Below are positions 58,401 to 64,000 of a stretch of 64,000 nucleotides of DNA, one piece after another; position 1 is the first letter of the stretch; each line of letters starts with the position of its first letter. Made by a program: the position numbers and the translations under genes. The notes under the pieces were generated by a model, which had not been told where the DNA came from, searched no databases, and was given only the letters and a program-made list of their open reading frames with translations. Source of the stretch: Annona cherimola (lineage: Eukaryota > Streptophyta > Magnoliopsida > Magnoliales > Annonaceae); contig CM059971.1 of NCBI GenBank assembly GCA_030490835.1, forward strand, positions 98,794,595 to 98,858,594, written 5' to 3'.

Positions 58401-60767
58401 AAGTGTATTTAACATGTGTATCAATTTTTACCATTTTTAGAGTATTTTAGATATTTATTTTTTTATTTTTGAAAATCAGTGACATTTTAAAAATTAGATT
58501 AACACTTTTATAAAAAAAAATTCGAAAAAATTTGAAAAAATAGGTTAATGCACCCGGATGGATGCAGATTTCATGCAAAACAAAGTTGGAGGAAATTCTC
58601 CGTCATATGGGGTTTTACTCAATCAAATTTTCCTTGTCAAACAACCGTGAGCTTAAGGTGTTGTACTAGTACGCCATTCGTATGTCCAAGTCATGACACT
58701 TCTTTTAAATGTTATTATTTTTAAATACAGTTATCCAGAAACAAGTAGCCATCAGTTTTGACTGATTAGCTGCCCGCCATTCAGCCCAATTTAATAGACA
58801 AGATCAACGTTCTAAAAAACCTACTGGGGCATAAGGCGGTGAAGCGCAGTTTAGCTGGAAATTTAGCTGGAAAAACACAAAGTCAGTGGGTAAAATGGTT
58901 CAATTCATGATTGGATTTTTAAAACACTGGACAAAATAAATACAAGAAAAGAGATTAAAATGGAAAAAACAACAACAACGAGTCTGTCAAAGTAATGGAA
59001 ACATCCAACCTTCGTGGACAAATGGTTATTATTTTGATGCTGTTGTGGATTCACTCACGCCAGTCATGCCCGGATGAAGGGTAAAAACCTATAGAAATTC
59101 AATTTTATTTTGAATTTATTTTTGTTCTACAAAAAATATTTCAAATATAAAATTTGAAAAGAGAAATGCTAAGGTGCAACTGGCTGTACACTAGTTAGGG
59201 TGCAGTCAGCTACACATAGAGCCCACAGCATTTAGAAACTTAAAATTTCATCAGTCATGTAATTTAATATCATTTGTCGTTTTCATGATACCAAAGGTTA
59301 TCCCAGTCAGATTCTTTTTTTATCAGTTGTACAATATTACGTTTTATTGTGCTAATTTTACATCACTTTTAAATGGTGCCCATATAAACATCCTATTTAG
59401 AAAAAAATTGCGTAAGAATAAAATGAATAATTGTAAATATAACGAGAAAACTAGAGTTTGAGGCTCATTTTTAATTTTGCTGGTAGCACCCTAGCTAAAA
59501 TGCAATCGATTAATTGCACCCACGTACTTCTCATTTTAAAACATCATTACATATAGTCATTTGAATTCTATATATTGAAAAGCATTAATGAGATTGTTTC
59601 TTTTATGGAAATTGTTTGACGATAAATATTTTATTAAGTGACCATCTGAGTATAAAAAATAAAATTTTAATTCATATCAAAGTGTTTTTTATTTGGAATA
59701 AATGTATATGTAATTTCAAATTTGTTATTTCACATGACCTACCTAACCATATGATCTGAAAATATGTTTAGTATAATAAGAAATAATTGATCTCTTTTAA
59801 CTAAATGAAAAGGAAATTCATCAAATGTACTCATGTATATCACGCAATCCAAATTTTTTATAATTTTACTACATAGTTACTCTACTGATTCCCCCGCGTA
59901 TTTTGTTATTCGTAAACTTGAAATTTAAAATCTAAGTAATAACAAATAAGAAAACTCATTAAATCGTCTATCCATATTTTAAAAGTTAAAATAAGCATGA
60001 ATTTCTAAATAAAATAATTTAAAGCATTTGATTAAATATATAATTCATGAACCATCCATACCCCAATTAGTCGCGGCCAATTAATTAACCTTGACCTTTG
60101 GGCTCTGACTGACTTGGGACGAATGCAGGGCTTCCGAAAGATAGTGTCCGAAAGATGGGAATTCGCAAACGACTTCTTCCGCCGAGGAGAGAAAGACCTC
60201 CTCTGCGAAATCCACCGTCGAAAAGCCTTGTCCCCGTCGACACCAACGTCGTCTCAGCTCCCCAGTATCGCCGTAACCGGCCCTCCATCGCCAGCATATT
60301 CCAACTCGGGCGAAGATCATGAGCAAGCCTCCTCTTCGACCACCTCTACTACCAAAAATCGCACGTCGTCCGAAATCGTTACAACTGCAACCGTCGCCGC
60401 CAATCTTTCCGACGAGAACCAGAAGCTGAAAAAAGACAACTTACTCCTCAGCTCGGAGCTGGCGACGGCTAAGAAGCAGTGCGAGGAGCTGCTAGAATTC
60501 CTCTCGAAGCACGTGGACCGTGAGAAAATTGAGAGCATCATGCGCGGACGAGCACTATTGAACGACGTGGAAGAAAAGGAAGGAGAAGGAGATCATGTGG
60601 AGGAGGAGGAAGAGCGGTGCTTGAAGCTTTTTGGGGTGTGGGTGAAGAATAAGAAGAAGAGAGTAGGCGTAGATGATGGCGGTGGGGAAATGAAGCCTTT
60701 GAAGGCCATAAAGGTAGACTACTTCGCACCGCTGGTGAACGTGTGTTCTACAGGGAAGGATCGTTAG
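55404..60767 (+). CDS. HSFB1: Class B heat-shock transcription factor, HSFB1/TBF1 type (two exons)
   Basis: Exon 1 is 55404-55619 and exon 2 is 60129-60767, giving 284 residues, close to Arabidopsis HSFB1. The start is the first ATG after the conserved uORF; the in-frame upstream GTG at 55332 is not used. The HSF DNA-binding domain spans about residues 10-104 ([30 protein letters not shown], then [18 protein letters not shown]). The phase-0 intron sits after LNTY, the usual HSF intron position. A coiled-coil oligomerisation region follows at about 163-200 ([20 protein letters not shown]). The class B repressor tetrapeptide LFGV is at 239-242 with a basic NLS (KNKKKR, 245-250), and a KVDYFAPL tail motif as in HSFB1. 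It acts as a nuclear regulator binding GAA/TTC heat-shock or TL1-type elements, often as a repressor. One oddity is VSERWEF, where most HSFs have VPDRWEF. The frame is intact. Confidence 0.92.
56722..57745. mobile_element. Two tandem copies of the 'CTTCTATGTAAC' repeat in the HSF intron
   Basis: The first copy (about 56722-57235) starts GGCCTGCTTCTATGTAACTAGGTTACAT and ends GTTTCATAGAAGCATTCCC. The second (about 57235-57745) repeats the same order of blocks (AATTCAATCCATTCATTATA, CTTAGATACATTTATATATG, CATAGTGATACTAGACAAG) and ends TTTTACAGAAGCATTC. Copies also occur at 20217 and 50881. Confidence 0.6.
58018..58565. mobile_element. Fold-back Mutator-like MITE, interrupted and partly deleted
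   Basis: The left end GGATTGCGATCCCATGCACC matches the terminus of the elements at 21109 and 14776. The inner part (TAAGTGTATTTAACATGTGTATCAATTTTT) is the family core. The second arm is largely deleted after GTGACATTTTAAAAATTAG. A 272-bp Tourist-like MITE sits within the left terminal region. Confidence 0.7.
58044..58315. mobile_element. Tourist-like MITE with TTA duplication, nested in a fold-back element
   Basis: Terminal inverted repeats GGGGACGTTTGG and CCAAACGTCCCC are perfect. TTA flanks both sides (58041-58043 and 58316-58318), the classic PIF/Harbinger TSD. Removing the element rejoins GTGCACTTAGCTTCAGTGCAC of the fold-back host element. It differs from the GGGTGTGTTTGG family. Confidence 0.9.
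58815..58930. mobile_element. Candidate short hAT-like MITE
   Basis: GTTCTAAAAAACCTACTGG at the left and TTTTTAAAACACTGGAC at the right resemble a degraded CAGTGTTTTAAAA-type terminus. TTTAGCTGGAAA is duplicated inside. Weak call. Confidence 0.3.
59161..59534. mobile_element. Element with inverted ends, class unknown
   Basis: GAGAAATGCTAAGGTGCAACTGG with TAGTTAGGGTGC at the left is mirrored by GCACCCTAGCTAAAATGCAA and GCACCCACGTACTTCTC at the right. Length 374 bp, no coding capacity, TSD unclear. Confidence 0.45.
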
Positions 60768-61130
60768 CTTCTCAATGAATAGGATGCTCAATATATGTGT
60801 ATATACCATATAATGCTAGTCTGCGTTGGACTTTTATCTGGTCTTTAATTAATTTCCACGCTGAATTTGCCTTCTTATTAGGAAGTAGCTGTAGGTGGAC
60901 GAACACGTTCTTGTGTTACTTGAATGGAATGTCTTATCATATCTGTAGTTTTTGTGCTGTGTGCTACTTGATGGCAAAATATATAAAAGGATGTAATTAA
61001 ATGACTTATAAACTCCACTGTATGCATATCTCAGCAAATAAAATGTTGTAATTTTTGTGTAATGTAAGGTTAGAGATATATGCACGCAATATGTTCTATT
61101 ATTATTTTTACTTTCCAGCATGAACTTCAA
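60768..61130 (+). other. Probable 3' UTR and downstream region of the HSF gene
   Basis: After the stop (TAG, 60765-60767) the sequence has no further domain. A canonical polyadenylation signal AATAAA is at 61037-61042, 270 bp downstream, and T/G-rich sequence follows. Open frames on both strands here are not credible. Confidence 0.5.
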
Positions 61131-61474
61131 GCTAGCATACGTATTATATTTTTAAACTTTATGTCAGCCATAGCGCCTGAGGCGCGGTCGTAACTTGCAT
61201 CGGCTGCTTTGGCACTAGCACAGGTTTGATTCCTGAGTGCTGATCATTTACGACCCGTCAGTCGAGCCTGACATGTGCGACACATGTGCGACCAGCCCTC
61301 GACGCCGTTGAAAGAAGCGGAGCTCGCATCGGCCGTTTGATGAAATGTGATTTTTTTTTTTTTATGAAAGATGAAATGTGCTTTTGACTGCGGCGCGACA
61401 GGGCATTAATGCCCGTAAAAATACAGGCCAACCCCCTGTCAGGGGGAAATATTTTTCGGCAGATCCTCCCCCAC

Positions 61475-62494
61475 TAGGGGTGCAACTTGGGTAGGGTACC
61501 CACCTCGACCCTAATTTGGAGAGGTTAGGGTAGAAAATATTACCCATAGGTATGAGTAGGATACAAATTATTACCCGTCTCATCAAATAGGATACAGGTA
61601 GGGTAGATACGTTGGGTACTTAGAACCGACCCGCATAAGTACTCATATAGGTAATTAAAATGTGCATAATTATATACATGTATAATATATATTATATAGT
61701 ATGCATTATGCTTTATCTTTAACATCTTATGTGCACATATATTTTAATAAATTAAAGTTTAAATGAATTTTGTACTCTGTGAAGTATAAATTTAAATGAA
61801 TTTATATATACGTCATTGACTTCCGAAAGACTCTTATAAATACGCTTGTGACTTATGATTATAACCCGCCTCATCAAATAGGGTACGGGTAGGGTAGATA
61901 CGTTGGGTACCCAGAACCGACCCGCATAAGTACTCATATGGGTAATTAATATGTACATAATTATATACATGTATAATATATATTATATAGCATGCATTAT
62001 GTTTTATCTTTAACATCGTATGTGCACATATATTTTAATAAATTAAAGTTTAAATGAATTTTGTACTTTGTGAAGTATAAATTTAAATGAATTTATATAT
62101 ACGTCATTGACTTCTGAAAGACTCTTATAAATACGCTTATGACTTATGATTATAATATATTAATAGTTTTAATGATTAGGTCATTATGGTTTATACTTCA
62201 TATTTTTATATAATAATATAAACAATAATACATTTACATATGATTTTAAAACACAAATGAGTATTATTTTACATTATTTAAAATAACATAGAACTTTTTT
62301 AAAAAATATTATATTTGAATATTAAAGGAACCGATTTGGAACGGAAACCAGAACCGACTCTATGGGTAATGGATACGGTAGGGTATACTAGGAACCGAAC
62401 CGACAAATGGGTAGGGTAGGGTATGCCTTTTACAAATAGGGTATGGGTAGGGTAGACCACTACCCGAACCAAACCGACCCAAGTTGCACCCATA
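61475..62494. mobile_element. hAT-like element inserted in the left arm of the Pack-MULE
   Basis: TAGGGGTGCAACTTGGGTAG at the left and CCCAAGTTGCACCCATA at the right. Flanks TCCCCCAC (61467-61474) and TCCCACAC (62495-62502) form an 8-bp TSD with one change. Same family as 28924, 30241 and 52414. The interior is a 291-bp tandem duplication. The insertion is younger than the Pack-MULE. Confidence 0.85.
61572..62153. repeat. 291-bp tandem duplication inside the hAT-like element
   Basis: Two near-identical copies (about 61572-61862 and 61863-62153). Each runs from CATCAAATAGG(A/G)TAC through CGACCCGCATAAGTACTCAT to ATACGTCATTGACTTC and ACTTATGATTATAA. They differ by few substitutions, which points to a recent duplication. 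Overlapping minus-strand frames are read-through of the copies. Confidence 0.9.
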
Positions 62495-62589
62495 TCCCAC
62501 ACCTCTCTCTATCCCTCGAAAGTGATCCCTCCCGCTCGCTCTCTCTCTCCCTCGACACTCTCTCTCCCTCCCGCTCGCCCTCTCTTTTC

Positions 62590-63302
62590 CACACCTCGGA
62601 GTTTCATTGGGATTCTTAGTTTTTCTTGTTTGTGTTGCTCTAATTGTGATTCGCGGAAAAATCTTGGATCTTTTTTGAGTTTCAGTTAATGGGTTTTAAA
62701 ACCATGGTCTCTCCCGACAGAGGTCCAGCGCCTCATTTCCCGCCCCTGGCAAGGCAAGGCCCCATCTACAATCTCACCCTCGATGAGCTCCAAAACCAGC
62801 TCGGGGAATTAGGAAAGCCCTTGAGCAACATGAACTTAGATGAGCAGCTGAAGATGTGATAGCAGCAGAGGAAGGGCAGGTGTTGCATTATCCACAGGCT
62901 AACACTGCCAATGCCCATGCATCTTCTTCCTCTACTTGCTTACTCCCAGGAAATTTGCACCTAAGCCAAACAGACAGTCAGAAGACGGTGAATGAGGTGT
63001 GGAAAGGCATCGTTCAGCAAGACCAAGGAAACGTTGGTGGTGATGGTGGGGAAGGGTGTGTTCAACGACAGCCTACTCTCGGAGAAATGACACTCGAAGA
63101 TTTCTTGATTCGTGCTGGAGCCATGAATTTGGTAAACCAAGATGTGGGTGTGGCAGTAAATCCCAGACATCCATGGCAATCAATCCGGCGGCAATCGTCG
63201 CCACACAGAGAGTTGATTGGTTGCAATATCACATGGTCGGATTTCAACAGCAGCAGATGGCAGTGCTAAGTTCTAGTTTGCATGTTCCATCGCCGGTTTT
63301 CA
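62590..63302 (+). pseudogene. Captured ABI5/DPBF-type bZIP N-terminal fragment, broken
   Basis: Reading from the ATG at 62689 gives ARQGPIYNLTLDELQNQL and GELGKPLSNMNLDEQLK, the conserved C1 motif of ABA-responsive group A bZIP factors (ABI5, DPBF, AREB/ABF). A stop follows at 62857. One frame over, the fragment continues from IAAEEGQ through SQKTVNEVWKGIVQQDQ (C2-like) and QRQPTLGEMTLEDFLIRAGA (C3), then shifts again to QRVDWLQYHMVGFQQQQM. The basic region and leucine zipper are absent. These factors bind ABRE promoters to control seed and stress ABA responses; this copy cannot. It includes about 100 bp of apparent 5' leader and sits inside the inverted repeats of a Mutator-like element, so it is genomic capture of a first exon rather than a gene. 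Confidence 0.85.
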
Positions 63303-63393
63303 GCAAAAGAGAGAGACAGCGAGCGGGAGAGAAAGAGAGAGCGGGACGAGAGAGATGCGGGAGAGAGAGGGCGAGCGGGAGGAAGAGAGAGCG

Positions 63394-63395
63394 GC

Positions 63396-63461
<66 letters not shown>
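63394..63461. repeat. (GA)n microsatellite in the Pack-MULE right arm
   Basis: About 32 GA units. The left arm has the shorter complementary CTCTCT version, so expansion happened mostly on this side. Arg/Glu and Ser/Leu simple-repeat frames through here are not genes. Confidence 0.95.
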
Positions 63462-63462
<1 letters not shown>

Positions 63463-63685
63463 GCGGGAGGGTCTGCCGGAAATATTTCCCCCTGACAGGG
63501 GGTTGGCCTATATTTTTCCGGGCATTAATGCCCCTGTCACGCCGCAATCAAAAAGCACGTTTCATCCAATGGCCGACGCGAGCTCCGCTTCATCCAACGG
63601 TGTCGAGTGCTGGTCGCACACGTCAGGCTCGACCGACCGATCGTAAATGATCGGCACTCCTGATTCCTAGGGGTGTTATTCTCCA

Positions 63686-63833
63686 TTAGATGTTTAATCG
63701 TAATAGATGTTGAGAAGAAATGTTAGATGTTTAATCGTAATAGATGTTGAGAAGAAATGTTAGATGTTTAATCGTAATAGATGTTGAGAAGAAATGTTAG
63801 ATGTTTAATCGTAATAGATGTTGAGAAGAAATA
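63686..63833. repeat. 37-bp tandem repeat, four copies
   Basis: The unit (TTAGATGTTTAATCGTAATA, then GATGTTGAGAAGAAATG) is repeated at 63686, 63723, 63760 and 63797. The copies are identical except for the end of the last. It starts 18 bp beyond the Pack-MULE target duplication. Confidence 0.95.
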
Positions 63834-64000
63834 TTAGAAAAAATTGTAAGTGTCTAAGGACTTCAATATGAAAGATGTTGAGATGGACGTAAATATCTCT
63901 GATAAAAAAAAATTATGTCTATGTGATCGAACCGAATGTACGATTCATCGAGAATTTAAAGTACATTTTATGAGAAGTAATTCCGAGTAAATTGTTTATT
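63834..64000. other. Window end, no feature recognised
   Basis: Short AT-rich end; words such as AAAGATGTTGAGATG resemble the 37-bp repeat and may be decayed further units. Confidence 0.4.

Larger units (their letters stand above)
55620..60128 (+). other. 4.5-kb HSF intron filled with repeats
   Basis: The donor is TAC|GTAAGC and the acceptor GAATGCAG|GGC. The intron is phase 0 and far longer than the usual few hundred bases for HSF genes. From left to right it holds two tandem 'CTTCTATGTAAC' repeats, a fold-back element with a nested Tourist-like MITE, a small hAT-like candidate near 58815-58930, and an element with inverted ends at 59161-59534. The remainder (55640-56720, 59535-60110) is AT-rich with no frame or repeat recognised. 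Confidence 0.85.
61235..63659. mobile_element. Pack-MULE: Mutator-like element carrying a bZIP gene fragment
   Basis: The left end GAGTGCTGATCATTTACGAC is mirrored by the right end GATCGGCACTC (63649-63659). The inverted similarity continues inward for over 200 bp, including GGGCATTAATGCCC and AACCCCCTGTCAGGGGGAAA blocks at both ends. After removal of a later insert it extends on through CCTCCCGCTCGC/CTCTCTC-rich DNA (about 62503-62590 versus 63303-63400). Flanks TTGATTCCT (61226-61234) and CTGATTCCT (63660-63668) form a 9-bp TSD with one change, typical of Mutator-like elements. The centre (62590-63302) is host-gene sequence, and no transposase is present. Confidence 0.8.

Noticed and set aside
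61170..61240. Second tRNA-like or SINE head (AGGTTTGATTCC)
   Set aside because: The B-box-like word overlaps the left target duplication of the Pack-MULE, and no A box, tail or TSD of a SINE fits.
63056..63650. Long plus-strand frames (196 and 122 codons) at the Pack-MULE right side
   Set aside because: They are frame-shifted read-through of the bZIP fragment and of the (GA)n tract; a real bZIP basic region and zipper are absent.
63686..63833. CRISPR-like array
   Set aside because: The repeats are directly adjacent with no spacers and the genome is a plant nuclear one; it is a simple tandem repeat.

Overview
The window is nuclear DNA of a flowering plant. It is AT-rich, has long non-coding stretches and very dense small transposons, and holds one spliced gene with plant-type GT-AG borders. 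I cannot name the species. Only one intact protein-coding gene is supported in 64 kb: a class B heat-shock factor of the HSFB1 (TBF1) type at 55404-60767, with its leader from about 54783. Almost everything else is transposable elements, their nested insertions, and decayed gene pieces they carry.

Layout. 1-6374: intergenic DNA with one old SINE (about 1386-1554), a GC-rich island (about 4690-5480) and one Tourist-like MITE. 6375-11072: a complete CACTA transposon with a 3-bp target-site duplication (TSD), a SINE nested inside it, and exon-like islands of an unrecognised gene. 11073-28923: many copies of a MITE with GGGTGTGTTTGG ends, and several long fold-back elements, three of which show 9-bp TSDs (Mutator-like), one nested in another. 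28924-37530: three hAT-like non-autonomous elements with 8-bp TSDs; the one at 30241-31897 carries a broken piece of a PPR gene. 38267-44912: two decayed LINEs on the minus strand (zinc knuckle/RNase H, and reverse transcriptase/RNase H), an LTR-like block with a TATA box, and an unrecognised exon-like fragment. 45395-50037: degraded hAT-like elements and the right end of a second CACTA element. 50386-53955: fold-back repeats, a hAT-like element with telomere-like repeats, and a SINE with a 15-bp TSD.

The HSF gene. Its leader encodes a short upstream peptide ending in [19 protein letters not shown]. This is the conserved uORF peptide known from Arabidopsis HSFB1/TBF1, where it represses translation until immune or stress signals relieve it. 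A second small uORF ends exactly where this one starts (TAG directly followed by ATG). The protein has a DNA-binding domain, a coiled coil, and the LFGV repressor tetrapeptide followed by a basic nuclear-localisation stretch. Its single intron, at the usual HSF position, has swollen to 4.5 kb with nested mobile elements.

Downstream, 61235-63659 is a Mutator-like element with long inverted repeats and a near-perfect 9-bp TSD (a Pack-MULE). It holds a broken copy of the N-terminal half of an ABI5/DPBF-type bZIP gene and was itself invaded by a hAT-like element. The most notable items are the HSFB1 gene with its conserved uORF, the two transposons carrying host-gene fragments (ABI5-like and PPR), and the nested fold-back MULEs with readable TSDs. 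I found no wholly new coding system.
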